NCBI RefSeq assembly: GCF_014773265.1
Contig: NZ_JACWMY010000002.1
Coordinates: 644,947 to 708,946, forward strand
DNA length: 64,000 nucleotides
From: Mucilaginibacter pankratovii
Lineage (GTDB): Bacteria > Bacteroidota > Bacteroidia > Sphingobacteriales > Sphingobacteriaceae
Direction of reading: 5' to 3'
The notes below the pieces were generated by a model. That model saw only the letters and a program-made list of their open reading frames with translations, was not told the DNA's origin and searched no databases. Below, piece by piece: positions 45,387 through 55,503 of this stretch. The translations under genes were made by a program, and so were the position numbers. Every line of letters starts with the position of its first letter. The first letter of the stretch is position 1.

Positions 45387-48300
45387 TTATTTTACCTGCA
45401 AATACTTGCCGCTGTTATTATCATCGCTGATAAACCAACCGATGTTACCATCCTTATCCCGCCCAAGTTTTGCGCCGGGTACGGGCGGTGTATTTGCATT
45501 TACGGGCGCGGGTTCTGCCTGTGGGGCTACGGCAGCAGAAACCGGCTCGGCTTGTTGTTGCTGAGGCGAAAAGAAGCCGGCTTCTATCATCTCATCAATA
45601 CTTTCATTAAATGCAGCGAGCATGGTTTTGATATCATCCTCCGTATGTGCATCCGTTATAAAACATGGAAAGCCATCCAATATATGGATTCCTTTTAATC
45701 GTATCAAAGTGAACAAAAGTTCGCTGTAAGGGATATCCTCCAAAAACTTCATCCTCCACAAAGATCCAAAACCAACAATGGTAATTGGCACCCCCTCTTT
45801 TTTACATTTTGCTTCCATGCCATCGGCAAACATGGTGGTTAGCCTCGTCAGTTTTTCCTGCAGGGCGGGGCCGCGCTCTTTCATGTATTCCAGCGACGCT
45901 TTTGCTGCCGCGAGAGCAAGCGGATGGCGTACAAACGTTCCTGCGAAGTAGGTTACCCCAACTTCGGGGACGGAGCGGTCGCCAAATTGCCACTGGCCGC
46001 CGTCGAGCGCGTCCATATATTCTTTTATCCCGCAGATAGCGCCAACAGGCATGCCACCGCCTATTACTTTGCCGTAGGTGCCAATATCGGCTTTTACGCC
46101 AAAGATAGCCTGGGCACCACCCGGGTGCATCCGGAAACCGCTGATCACTTCATCAAATACCAGGGCTATTTTTGCATCGGCGGTGATGGTTCTTAGTTTT
46201 TTGAGGAATTCAACCGGCTTAAATTCGGGCCGGCGGCTTTGTACGGGCTCTACCAATACCGCAGCTATTTCATCAGCGCGTTCTTTGATAATAGCTAAAG
46301 TTTCATCGGTACCATAATCCAGTATCAGCATGGATTGCACGTTCTCTGACAAGATGCCCGAGGCGGCCGGCACCGTTTTATGCTTTTTGGTGGCACGTAC
46401 GATCACCTCATCCATAATACCGTGATAAGAACCTGCAAAAGCTACGATAAGCGAGCGCCCGGTAACGGTACGCGCAATACGCATGGCGCCCAGAACCGCT
46501 TCGGACCCGGTGTTACATAAACCCGCGCGGTCGAACTGGGTGAACTCGCAAAGCAGTTTACACACATCGCCCGCAAGCTCGTGCTGGGGGCCAATTTCGT
46601 AACCTTTATCCACCTGCTCATGGATGGCTTTGGTTAAAACTTCGGGCTGATAGCCCAGCATATTGGAACCGAAGCCGTTCAGCGCGTCGATATATTCGTT
46701 GCCATCCACATCCCACAGGCGGCTGCCTTTAGAGTGGTTGATAATGATGGGATAAACCATCTCCTTGGTGAGCGGGCGGAAACCGCTTACTACCCTGGGG
46801 TCGGCCATATAAGGGCGGTGCTGTTGTGTTTGCTCCTTGCTCTTTTTGGTTTTGGTATTATAATCTTTGGTAAGCTTATCTATAAAGGCTTGCTGTTTAT
46901 CGCTGATGCCCTGTACCTGCCGCTCGATGCGGGCGGTGGCACCAAATGGTTTTTTCAGTTCCACCATTTCCTCGGCGCTGATATCTGATGCTGGTGCCAG
47001 TGAGATAGCGGGCTTGGCAGATGACAAGCCGTTAGAAAGGCGTACCGGTGGCGGTGTTAGTTGCACGGTTGTTGTACGCACTTGTGAATAATCAATCCCT
47101 CCACCCTGCATAATCCCTACCTGGTTTGCCAGCAATTGCAATTGCTGTGCTATCATATTTAGCGCATGTGTACTGCCTTCGGCTGGTTGGGTTGATTGAA
47201 ATACGGGTTGCTGGTAAGTGGCTTGCTGGTAAACCGGCTGAGCAGAAGACTTTGGTGCCGCCGCCGTCGGCTGGAATTTATCTGCAGGCAAAATGCTATC
47301 TAAATGAGCGGCCAACAGATCAAGCGAGTTGTACTCTTCAAACAATTTACGGAAGGTGATGGGAACGTTAAATTCCTTCTTCAGATTGGTGGCGATCTGC
47401 GTAAGCAACAATGAATCGAACCCGATCTCGATAAAGCTGGCATCGCCGCTGTCCACATCAATCCCGGATGTATCTTCAAATATTTTCTTCAGTTTATCAA
47501 TCAAAAGGTCCTTTCTTAATGGCATATCTTGTGGTATTTCTGTACTGTTTTCTGTTAGTAATTCCGTTGGTGCTTCAAAAGGTGGCGTTAAATGGCTTAT
47601 GGGTATAACGGGCTCTATCCAAAAACGTCTCCTGTCGAAGGCGTAAGTAGGCAAGTTTAACGGCTGCCTGCTTTGTCCCTTGTAAAAGAGCGCCCAGTCC
47701 GGGTCGATACCGTTCAACCAAAGCTGGCCCAGGGCATGCAGGGCCGAACGTACCGGCAGGTTACCCTCGGCGCTGTCTATGCCCGCAATGGCGGTTATTT
47801 GTTTTGGCGATGCCTGCTGGCGAACCAGGGTAGACAATACGTTGCCCGGACCAACTTCCAGCATAATGCGGGTTTCGTCTTCGGCAAGCAGATTGGCTAC
47901 ATCGGCAAAACGGACGGTACGGCGTACGTGCATGGCCCAATATGCAGGGTCGAGTGCTTCGGCCTCGCTCAGCCATTTACCGGTTATGGTAGATATGATT
48001 GGCCTGGTTGGTACTTTAAGCGTCACGGTTTTAACCACCGCCTTAAACGGCTCTACAACGCTATCCATCATGGCCGAGTGGAAGGCGTGGCTGGTTTGCA
48101 GCACACGGGTGGCAATGTTTTGTACCGCAAGCGTTTCAGCAAATTTGGCTATCTCATCGGCAGGGCCCGCAACAACGGTAGCTGTTTTTGTATTGATAAC
48201 GGCAATCGACAAGGTATCGGGCAGAATAGCTTTTACATCTGCCTCGGGCATCCGTACCGAGAGCATATCGCCGCCCGCTGCCTCGCTTACCATTTTTGCG

Positions 48301-51300
48301 CGGGTAGCGATCAGTTTAACAGCATCGGGCAGGGAAAAGATGCCGGCTAAATGAGCGGCCACAAACTCGCCGATGCTGTGCCCGGTTAGTACGGCGGGCG
48401 TAATACCCCAGCTCATCCAAAGCTTTGCCATAGCATAGCTGATGATGAACAATGCGGGTTGGGTGTATAAAGTATTCTTCAGCGTTTCGGTAGCGGCTTC
48501 GTCGTCGGCATCGCTAAATATTACCGAAAGGATATCCTCCTGCGCGGTGCCTTTTAACATGGTAACGCACTCATCAACCGCGGCCCTGAATACGGGTTCC
48601 TGATCGTAAATATTGCGGCCCATGTTCACAAACTGGGCGCCCTGGCCGGGGAACATAAAGGCAACTTCGGTAGCCTTGGCGCTGATCTTTTTAGAATCGG
48701 CTTTAGAGATTGCTGTCGCGAGTTTCTCTAACAGTTCTTCGCGTGTTGCTGCTACCGCGATGTACCTATTGGCAAAATCAGTACGCCTGGTTTGCAGAGT
48801 ATATGTGATATCGGCTAAGCTGGCACTTTCATTATTTTTTATCCATGCGGATAACTTTTCGCGGTATTTATCGGCACTGGCCTCGGTTTTGGCAGACCAT
48901 TGTACCAGGTGCAATTCTTTACCGGCATCCGAAGTCTTAACCTCCTGCGGGTACTCCTCTACTATCACATGCACATTGGTACCCCCAACGCCAAAGGAAC
49001 TTACGCCGGCTATTCGTTTTTTATCGGTATCCCAATCGGTTAGTTTGGTGTTTACATAGAACGGGCTGTTCTCAAAATCGATGTTTGGATTGGGCCGGGT
49101 ATGGTATAACGATGCCGGGATCTGTTTATGGTAAAGCGCCAATGTAGCTTTTATAAAGCCCGCCACACCTGCCGCTGCCACCAGGTGGCCCATATTGCTC
49201 TTTAACGATCCTATGGCGCAGTACTGGTTTTTATCCTGCGGGCCGAAGGCCATTCGCAAGCCCTCTATTTCAATGGGATCGCCTAAAACGGTGGCGGTGC
49301 CGTGCGCTTCCACGTAGCTGATATCTGCCGGAGAAACGCCCGCGTTTTGGATGGCCATGGCAATGGCACCTGCCTGCCCCGTGGCGTTTGGCGCCGTAAA
49401 GCTACCTTTGCCTGCACCATCGTTATTTAAGCCTACGCCTTTTATCACACCGTAAATGGTATCATCATCGGCTTCGGCTTCTTCTAAACTCTTCAATAGC
49501 ACTACCCCCGCCCCATCGCTGAACACCGTACCATCGGCCTCCGCGTCGAACGAGCGGCAATGCCCGTCGGCGCTTAACATGGTGCCTTCCTGGTATAAAT
49601 GCCCGCTGTTGATGGGTGAACTGATGGATACCCCACCAGCCAGGGCAACATTGCATTGCCCGTTACGAATGCTATCCACCGCCTGCGCAATAGCTAATAA
49701 GGAGGTTGAACAAGCCGAATGCACGCTCACGGCGGGGCCTTTCAGATCCAGTTCGTAGGCTATGCGGGTAGCTATGTAATCCTTCTCGTTTAATGTAGTA
49801 ACCAAAAAGCTGCCAACCTTATCAATAAGGTGGCGGTTTGGTATTACGTTATTGATATAATAAGTATTGTTACCGCAGCCGGCGAAAACGCCCACCATGC
49901 CATGGTACTGCGATGGCAGGTGCCCGGTACTTTCCAGCGCTTCCCATGTCAATTCTAAAAAAATGCGCTGCTGCGGGTCCATCAGTTCGGCAATGCGCGG
50001 ACTCAGCCCAAAAAACGCAGGGTCGAACTCATCCGAACCATCTACTACGCCCCGTGCTTTTACGTAGTTCGGTGCATAGCGTACTGCCTCGGGGATAGAG
50101 CGGTCGAGCTCCTCATCCGTAAAGAACCTGGTGCTTTCGCGGCCGTCTGCGAGCAACTGCCACAGCTCATCAATGGTATTGGCACCCGGAAAACGGCCCG
50201 CCATACCAATAACGGCTACATCGCCATTGCCACTTTTTACACGCAGTTTTGGCAATACCGTTTCGGCGGCTTTGCTGTCGGAACCATCCAGGCAGGCCGA
50301 AACGCCGGCTATGGTTGGGAACTGGTACAGTTTGGTTATGGGAAGTGAGTGGTTAAACTGGTTTTTTAGGGCCGCTACGGTTTTTAACCCGAGCAGAGAA
50401 TTGCCGCCCAATTCGAAAAAGTTATCATCGATACCGATCTTCTCTAACTGGAGCAGGTCCATCCAAATACCTGTCAGGTGTTTTTGGGTGATGGTTGATG
50501 CCGGTTTGTATAAAGTTGCCAGCTCGGGGCGTTTCAGATCCGGCTTTGGCAGGTTATTCCTGTCTACTTTGCCGCTGGTGGTTTTGGGTAGCTCTGTCAT
50601 CCACACAAAGGCGGATGGCATCATAAATTCGGGCAGTTTTTCTTCTATGCTATCCCTTATCTGTGCCGTGCTTACCTTACCGTGCGATGCCACCAGGTAA
50701 GCCACCAAACGTTTATCGCCCGGGTTATCTTCGCGCGCTATCACAACAGATTGCTGCACACCATCCAACTGGTTCAGCAGCACCTCTATCTCACCAATTT
50801 CTACCCGGTTTCCGCGGATCTTTACCTGGGTATCTTTACGGCCAAGATATTCTATATTCCCATCGGGCAAAAAAAGGCACAGGTCGCCGCTGCGGTATAT
50901 GCGCGTGGTTTCGCCGTTGTGTTGCCAGTCCACAAACTTTTCAGCAGTAAGCTCGGGGCGGTTTAAATAGCCATAGGTTACGTTGATGCCGCTGATGCAC
51001 AATTCTCCCACTTCGCCATCGGGCAACAGGTTCAGCTGCTCATCAAGCACAAAATTTTTGGTGCTATCTATTGCCTTGCCTATGGTTGGCAATAAGGGCC
51101 AGGTTTCGGGCGCGCCTTCCAGTTTTAAGGCGGTGCTGGCCACACTGGTTTCGGTTGGGCCATACATGTTGTAAAACACGCAGTTTGGAAGCGCCTGGAA
51201 AAAGCGGATGATCTGCGGCGTAACCTTCAATTGCTCGCCCGCGGTTATTACCTCCAGTAAGGATTTGGGGTAAAACTGTTCGGCATCGGCAATTTCGGTA

Positions 51301-52076
51301 AAGTATTGTAAGGCTACGAAAGGGACGTTGATGCGGTTCACCTTCATCTCATCTACATAGTGGATGAGCTTAACAGGATCGATGCGCACTTCATCGGCAA
51401 CCAATACCAATGTACCACCTATACAGAGCGTACAAAACACTTCCACTACCGATGCATCAAACACCAGCGGGGCAAATTGCAGGGTTTTAGCACCTACACC
51501 CAGGTACGGCGAAATACGCTTATGGTAATATATTAAATTAACCACGCCAACATGCCCCACGCAAACACCTTTGGGCTTGCCGGTAGAGCCGGACGTATAA
51601 ATAATGTAGGCAACCTTGGTACGAATATTCTCTTTTGCAGAAGGTGATGATGTATGTTCCCCGTCCGATTTGATAACGGCAACGGGCAGGTGTTTAAAAA
51701 GTGCTTTTTGAGCCCCAACGGCCAAAACAGTATTTACGCCCGAATCTGAAATGATCTGCTCCAGCCTGTCGGTCGGATAAGTTGGGTCGATAGGCAAATA
51801 GGCCTTACCTGCTTTTAAAACCGCTATGAGGCTGGTAACAGTTTCTATCGAACGAAGGGTACTCACACCAATAACCAGCGAATTTGGCGCCTGGCTGATG
51901 ATCGCGTTAGCCAACAGATCGGCCTTTTTGTTTAAGTCGGCATAGCTGATCTGTTCCCCGCCAAACTGAACGGCTATAACATCCGGAGTTTGCAGCGCTT
52001 GCCTCTCAAATAAAAGGTGCAGAAATACATCGCCGGCGGATCCCCCGGTATAAATATTATCGGTAAGTATATCCAT
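45387..52076 (-). CDS. Hybrid NRPS-PKS, A-PCP-KS-AT-ACP-aminotransferase
   Basis: A 2229-residue assembly-line enzyme starting MDILTDNIYTGGSAGDVFLH. In order: adenylation (about 15-510; TSGSTGKPKG; pocket read as D-A-V-N-I-A-M-V-A-K, not assignable); carrier (NFFELGGNSLL near 557); ketosynthase (617-1040; HSACSTS with Cys near 787, EAHGTATVLGD, NMGHLVAAAG); acyltransferase (1137-1430; GHSIGE near 1232 and HAFH near 1330, the malonyl-CoA pattern); carrier (IGFDSLLL near 1550); Gln/Pro linker; class III PLP aminotransferase (1730-2140; NTGSEAVLGAMR, DEVISGFR, Lys near 2002 in GKVIGGG). No KR, DH or ER. The order ACP-AMT then C resembles mycosubtilin and microcystin synthetases. It loads an amino acid, extends it with malonate and aminates the beta-ketone. 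Confidence 0.93.
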   Translation of the reverse strand: MDILTDNIYTGGSAGDVFLHLLFERQALQTPDVIAVQFGGEQISYADLNKKADLLANAIISQAPNSLVIGVSTLRSIETVTSLIAVLKAGKAYLPIDPTYPTDRLEQIISDSGVNTVLAVGAQKALFKHLPVAVIKSDGEHTSSPSAKENIRTKVAYIIYTSGSTGKPKGVCVGHVGVVNLIYYHKRISPYLGVGAKTLQFAPLVFDASVVEVFCTLCIGGTLVLVADEVRIDPVKLIHYVDEMKVNRINVPFVALQYFTEIADAEQFYPKSLLEVITAGEQLKVTPQIIRFFQALPNCVFYNMYGPTETSVASTALKLEGAPETWPLLPTIGKAIDSTKNFVLDEQLNLLPDGEVGELCISGINVTYGYLNRPELTAEKFVDWQHNGETTRIYRSGDLCLFLPDGNIEYLGRKDTQVKIRGNRVEIGEIEVLLNQLDGVQQSVVIAREDNPGDKRLVAYLVASHGKVSTAQIRDSIEEKLPEFMMPSAFVWMTELPKTTSGKVDRNNLPKPDLKRPELATLYKPASTITQKHLTGIWMDLLQLEKIGIDDNFFELGGNSLLGLKTVAALKNQFNHSLPITKLYQFPTIAGVSACLDGSDSKAAETVLPKLRVKSGNGDVAVIGMAGRFPGANTIDELWQLLADGRESTRFFTDEELDRSIPEAVRYAPNYVKARGVVDGSDEFDPAFFGLSPRIAELMDPQQRIFLELTWEALESTGHLPSQYHGMVGVFAGCGNNTYYINNVIPNRHLIDKVGSFLVTTLNEKDYIATRIAYELDLKGPAVSVHSACSTSLLAIAQAVDSIRNGQCNVALAGGVSISSPINSGHLYQEGTMLSADGHCRSFDAEADGTVFSDGAGVVLLKSLEEAEADDDTIYGVIKGVGLNNDGAGKGSFTAPNATGQAGAIAMAIQNAGVSPADISYVEAHGTATVLGDPIEIEGLRMAFGPQDKNQYCAIGSLKSNMGHLVAAAGVAGFIKATLALYHKQIPASLYHTRPNPNIDFENSPFYVNTKLTDWDTDKKRIAGVSSFGVGGTNVHVIVEEYPQEVKTSDAGKELHLVQWSAKTEASADKYREKLSAWIKNNESASLADITYTLQTRRTDFANRYIAVAATREELLEKLATAISKADSKKISAKATEVAFMFPGQGAQFVNMGRNIYDQEPVFRAAVDECVTMLKGTAQEDILSVIFSDADDEAATETLKNTLYTQPALFIISYAMAKLWMSWGITPAVLTGHSIGEFVAAHLAGIFSLPDAVKLIATRAKMVSEAAGGDMLSVRMPEADVKAILPDTLSIAVINTKTATVVAGPADEIAKFAETLAVQNIATRVLQTSHAFHSAMMDSVVEPFKAVVKTVTLKVPTRPIISTITGKWLSEAEALDPAYWAMHVRRTVRFADVANLLAEDETRIMLEVGPGNVLSTLVRQQASPKQITAIAGIDSAEGNLPVRSALHALGQLWLNGIDPDWALFYKGQSRQPLNLPTYAFDRRRFWIEPVIPISHLTPPFEAPTELLTENSTEIPQDMPLRKDLLIDKLKKIFEDTSGIDVDSGDASFIEIGFDSLLLTQIATNLKKEFNVPITFRKLFEEYNSLDLLAAHLDSILPADKFQPTAAAPKSSAQPVYQQATYQQPVFQSTQPAEGSTHALNMIAQQLQLLANQVGIMQGGGIDYSQVRTTTVQLTPPPVRLSNGLSSAKPAISLAPASDISAEEMVELKKPFGATARIERQVQGISDKQQAFIDKLTKDYNTKTKKSKEQTQQHRPYMADPRVVSGFRPLTKEMVYPIIINHSKGSRLWDVDGNEYIDALNGFGSNMLGYQPEVLTKAIHEQVDKGYEIGPQHELAGDVCKLLCEFTQFDRAGLCNTGSEAVLGAMRIARTVTGRSLIVAFAGSYHGIMDEVIVRATKKHKTVPAASGILSENVQSMLILDYGTDETLAIIKERADEIAAVLVEPVQSRRPEFKPVEFLKKLRTITADAKIALVFDEVISGFRMHPGGAQAIFGVKADIGTYGKVIGGGMPVGAICGIKEYMDALDGGQWQFGDRSVPEVGVTYFAGTFVRHPLALAAAKASLEYMKERGPALQEKLTRLTTMFADGMEAKCKKEGVPITIVGFGSLWRMKFLEDIPYSELLFTLIRLKGIHILDGFPCFITDAHTEDDIKTMLAAFNESIDEMIEAGFFSPQQQQAEPVSAAVAPQAEPAPVNANTPPVPGAKLGRDKDGNIGWFISDDNNSGKYLQVK

Positions 52077-52341
52077 TAAGGTTAGTGATCAGGTTAAATT
52101 TTAAATAACCCGACGATTGGTTATAATCAGTTACTAAATCGGGTTTAAGTTAAAAATTTTTATCTTATGAAGAAAACCCTGCAACCTAATTTTTTCATTT
52201 AACTTTCATAAAAAACACCCTTAAGCCTGAGTTAAACTATACTTTACTGTACTTAAGTTAACGGCAATTATCCCCGTACAACCACAGGCTATATAACCAT
52301 TAGTTAAGTGAGAGCCGTAAACATCAGCAAAAAAACAGGAA
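52077..52341. other. Promoter region of the NRPS-PKS operon
   Basis: An AT-rich stretch of 265 bases between the synthetase start and the stop of the small secreted-protein gene. No gene or strong hairpin was recognised. The transcription start of the biosynthetic operon should lie here. Confidence 0.45.
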
Positions 52342-52683
52342 TTATGGAAAGGTAATTTGATCAGGTTGGCCCACAACCACCTCGGGGCGGTTTTTGTGCA
52401 TCTCGAATACACCGGTTGCGCACAAGCGTTTCCCCTTAAGATTTGCCCAGTCTAAAACAATTTTATTGCCTTTTACAGCGATGGTATATTTCTGATTAGG
52501 ATAATTACCGCCCATGTTGATGAGCGTGAGCGTATCGCTGAAGATCTTGATGGAAGAAACGGTATCGCAAAGCGATTTTGATTTACCAAGGTTGTTTTTA
52601 AAATCTTCGGCATTAAAGGTTTGCGCAGAAGATCTCACAGCGAACGAAACCAGGAATACAAACAGGAATAACAGTTTTTTCAT
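52342..52683 (-). CDS. Small secreted hypothetical protein
   Basis: A 113-residue protein with signal peptide MKKLLFLFVFLVSFAVRSSA. The mature part is beta-rich (IKIFSDTLTLINMGGNYPNQ, then KYTIAVKGNKIVLDWANLKG) and has two Cys. No family was recognised. It lies upstream of the NRPS-PKS operon in the same direction, but the 265-base gap argues for separate transcription. Confidence 0.75.
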   Translation of the reverse strand: MKKLLFLFVFLVSFAVRSSAQTFNAEDFKNNLGKSKSLCDTVSSIKIFSDTLTLINMGGNYPNQKYTIAVKGNKIVLDWANLKGKRLCATGVFEMHKNRPEVVVGQPDQITFP

Positions 52684-52743
52684 GATGCTAAGCTATAGTT
52701 CAATTACAAACAAATGGGCGTAAGGGTTTAGGTTTACCGCACT

Positions 52744-53178
52744 TCAATTTTCCTCTACGTACTTTTTAAAGTTGTTTAATATGGCCTGCCAGCCCTGCCG
52801 CTGCATCTCAACAGGATGCGTGCCTTCGGGTTCGAAGGTTTCTACAACTTTAGATATCTCATCATCTTCGTCATCTTTAGTAAAAACAACGCTTACTTTT
52901 CGGCCGTCGGCTATCGTGTATTCAATAAGCTTATACTCTTCAACTTTTGTATAAACGCCTTCAAAATCAAAGCTCATGCTGCCATCTTTAGCGGCCATAG
53001 TTGCTGTGAATTTGCCGCCAACTTTAAGGTCGTTACTTGCCTTTGGGGTATGCCAATCGTCGCTCGCGTTGTTCCATTTTACAATATGCTCGGGCTGGAT
53101 CCAAAGATCCCAAACTATTTCTATGGGGGCATTAATAGTAGCTTCTATGGTAATTGGTTGTTTGCTTGAATTTGCCAT
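52744..53178 (-). CDS. AHSA1/SRPBCC-family protein
   Basis: A 144-residue protein with the START-like fold: ITIEATINAPIEIVWDLWIQ, PEHIVKWNNASDDWHTP, KVGGKFTATM and the C-terminal helix GWQAILNNFKKYVEEN. Members bind hydrophobic ligands, and some resemble the Aha1 C-terminal domain. The precise role is unknown. Single gene. Confidence 0.88.
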   Translation of the reverse strand: MANSSKQPITIEATINAPIEIVWDLWIQPEHIVKWNNASDDWHTPKASNDLKVGGKFTATMAAKDGSMSFDFEGVYTKVEEYKLIEYTIADGRKVSVVFTKDDEDDEISKVVETFEPEGTHPVEMQRQGWQAILNNFKKYVEEN

Positions 53179-53236
53179 GGTGTTTTAGCTTAACAATATT
53201 TGAGGGCAATATACTATTTGCGGGGCATATTTAATG

Positions 53237-55033
53237 CTACCCCGCCATAGCATTGCCTGCTTTATCCATATTTAAGGGCGCAAGCTTTTGGTATAGCGAG
53301 GCCGGCTGGAATGGCTTGGAGAGATAATCGTTCATTCCGGCGAGGTTAATTTTTCCGTTGATATTGTGCGATACCGATGCCGTTAGCGCGATGATAGGGA
53401 TACGCGCCTTAACGGGGTCGGCAAGCGCGCGGACGGCGGTAGTTGCCTGGTAGCCATCCATAATGGGCATATGCAGGTCCATCAATATTGCATCAAAACT
53501 GCCGGCCAGTAATTTGTCTACCGCATCCTGCCCGTTAGCGGCAACAACCGAGGTGGCATTCCATTTGGTTAACAGTTTCACCAGCAACAAGGAATTTATA
53601 GGGTTATCCTCGGCTATCAGGATGCTGAGGCCTTCTAAACTACTACCCATTGCCGGGAGTATGCTGACAGGATTAACAACGCCTTTATACAAGCCAAAAT
53701 CCATATCAAACGAAAATGAGGAACCTTCCCCCTGCTTGCTTTGCAGATGAATTTCGCTGTTGAACAGTTTTAATAAGCGTTTTACAATAGCCAGCCCAAG
53801 CCCCGTGCCACCATAATGCCGGGTAGTATCTGCGGATGCCTGCGTAAATGGGTCGAAGATAGCATCCAGCCTGTTTGGGGCAATACCTATCCCGGTATCA
53901 GAAACCGAAAAATGCACCTGCATATTATCTTCGGTTTGGCCCAACGCGGTTGCCTGTACACTAACGCTCCCCTTCTCGGTAAATTTAATGGCGTTACCCA
54001 CCAGGTTATATATAATTTGAGTGATACGTGTAGGATCGGTGACTATCCATTTGCCTTTCAAATTCTCATCTACATGCAGCACCACATCAAGGCCTTTTTC
54101 CCTTGCCTTTTGCTGCAGCCCGGTGCATACCTTGTGCAGCAGGTCGGGCAAATTCACCGGGATGGCTTCCAGTTCTATCTTATCGTTCTCGGTTTTGTTG
54201 TAGTCCAGTATATCGTTTACCAGTGTTAGCAAACTCATGGCCGAAAATTCGAGGATATCCAGGTTCTCTGTTTGTTCTTCGGTGGCGGTATCTTTTACCA
54301 GGTTGGTCATCCCTATCACCGCGTTTAAGGGCGTGCGCAACTCGTGCGACATGGTAGACAGGAACACCGAGCGCGAATCTGCCAGCGCTTTGGTTTCGGC
54401 AACGGTTGCCTCCAGCTGTTTATTTAAGGCTTCTTTCTCGTTCACATTATCGCGAAAAGCGCAGTAGAACAGGTAATGCACCAGCAGCATGGTGATAAAA
54501 TTCATAAACACTACTGCTTCGAAACCCGGGGAGGGTAATTCCTCGGGCACAACCGCCAGGTGCCAATTTTGGCGATTGGTAACCGCCAGAAAATACATTA
54601 CCGGCGATATGGCCAATATGCTGTAAATAACAGCGTAACGGCTATCGATAAGGTAGTAACTTACAAAAGTTACCATAAACACAAACTGTATGGTAACGAG
54701 GTTTATATTTTGCTGAAAAAGAAAAATATTCGACCAGATGCCCGCTATACCTATCAGGATCATCCCCTGCGAGATAATATTGATATTAAGTGGCTTGTAT
54801 AATAAATATTTGGTGAGCCCCATGTAATACACCAGCACAAAAATTATGCGGTAAAGCTGGCGATCCTGGATACTGTGATATACCATGGGCAGTATGATCA
54901 CTATCTTGAGCATGGAGAGCAGCAGGATGGTGTATAAAATTTTTATCCGGGCCTTTTTCAAGGTATCGGGTTGCTGCGCCAATACTTTTTTTAAGGAGAA
55001 ATTAAAAAAAGGTATGTGAGTATCCATGGACAT
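53237..55033 (-). CDS. Membrane hybrid sensor histidine kinase/response regulator
   Basis: A 598-residue protein using ATG 55031-55033; the longer TTG-initiated version adds four residues. Six or so membrane helices occupy about residues 30-190 (LYTILLLSMLKIVIILPMVY, MILIGIAGIWSNIFLF). A coiled coil leads to HisKA with STMSHELRTPLNAVIGM, His230. HATPase_c shows NLVGNAIKFTEKG and GGTGLGLAIVKRL. The C-terminal receiver (470-590) has LIAEDNPIN, Asp519 in ILMDLHMP and PIIALTA. There is no separate partner gene next to it. Confidence 0.93.
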   Translation of the reverse strand: MSMDTHIPFFNFSLKKVLAQQPDTLKKARIKILYTILLLSMLKIVIILPMVYHSIQDRQLYRIIFVLVYYMGLTKYLLYKPLNINIISQGMILIGIAGIWSNIFLFQQNINLVTIQFVFMVTFVSYYLIDSRYAVIYSILAISPVMYFLAVTNRQNWHLAVVPEELPSPGFEAVVFMNFITMLLVHYLFYCAFRDNVNEKEALNKQLEATVAETKALADSRSVFLSTMSHELRTPLNAVIGMTNLVKDTATEEQTENLDILEFSAMSLLTLVNDILDYNKTENDKIELEAIPVNLPDLLHKVCTGLQQKAREKGLDVVLHVDENLKGKWIVTDPTRITQIIYNLVGNAIKFTEKGSVSVQATALGQTEDNMQVHFSVSDTGIGIAPNRLDAIFDPFTQASADTTRHYGGTGLGLAIVKRLLKLFNSEIHLQSKQGEGSSFSFDMDFGLYKGVVNPVSILPAMGSSLEGLSILIAEDNPINSLLLVKLLTKWNATSVVAANGQDAVDKLLAGSFDAILMDLHMPIMDGYQATTAVRALADPVKARIPIIALTASVSHNINGKINLAGMNDYLSKPFQPASLYQKLAPLNMDKAGNAMAG

Positions 55034-55503
55034 CAATGAAGGCAATTAGGGTAAGTATTAACTTGAAAGCTAATTTATTAAAAAACATTTAATAAAAATT
55101 CCAAATCATCAACCATCAACGTATTTATTACATTGGCAGCGCAAGTTTTTATCGTCGGCAACAGTTATACTGCTAAGTACGGTAAATAGTTACAGTTAAT
55201 TATATGTTACACCATATATAGCCGGCTTGTTACAAAAGGGTTTTTAATTGCGCGGGGGCAATGATGGATGAGGCACGAAAATAAGGCCGGGGGGTGTTCC
55301 AACTAAAAAGTGGGACACCCAATTATTGCAACCATCTATTTATTAAGTAATTACACTTTTTTGTGAAACACTTTGGAACACCCCTATTATTTAAATAATA
55401 ACCACATATTATTGCAAATCAACTTGTTAGGTAAATAATTACTCATCGCATAAAATTCAGTGAAACACCGTAAGTGAAACACCAGGAGTCGGACAAAATC
55501 GCA
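55034..55503. other. Long intergenic region with repeated gtgaaacacc-type motifs
   Basis: About 470 bases with no gene. From 55291 to 55483 the motif tg(g/a)(g/a)acacc recurs: inverted at 55291-55301 (ggggtgttcca), direct at 55311 (tgggacaccc), 55363 (gtgaaacac), 55374 (tggaacacccc), 55460 and 55474 (gtgaaacacc). Confidence 0.6.

Noticed and set aside
45387..52076. Call as a microcystin or mycosubtilin synthetase gene
   Set aside because: Only the ACP-aminotransferase-condensation junction is shared; the loading module and overall module number differ, so no symbol is given.
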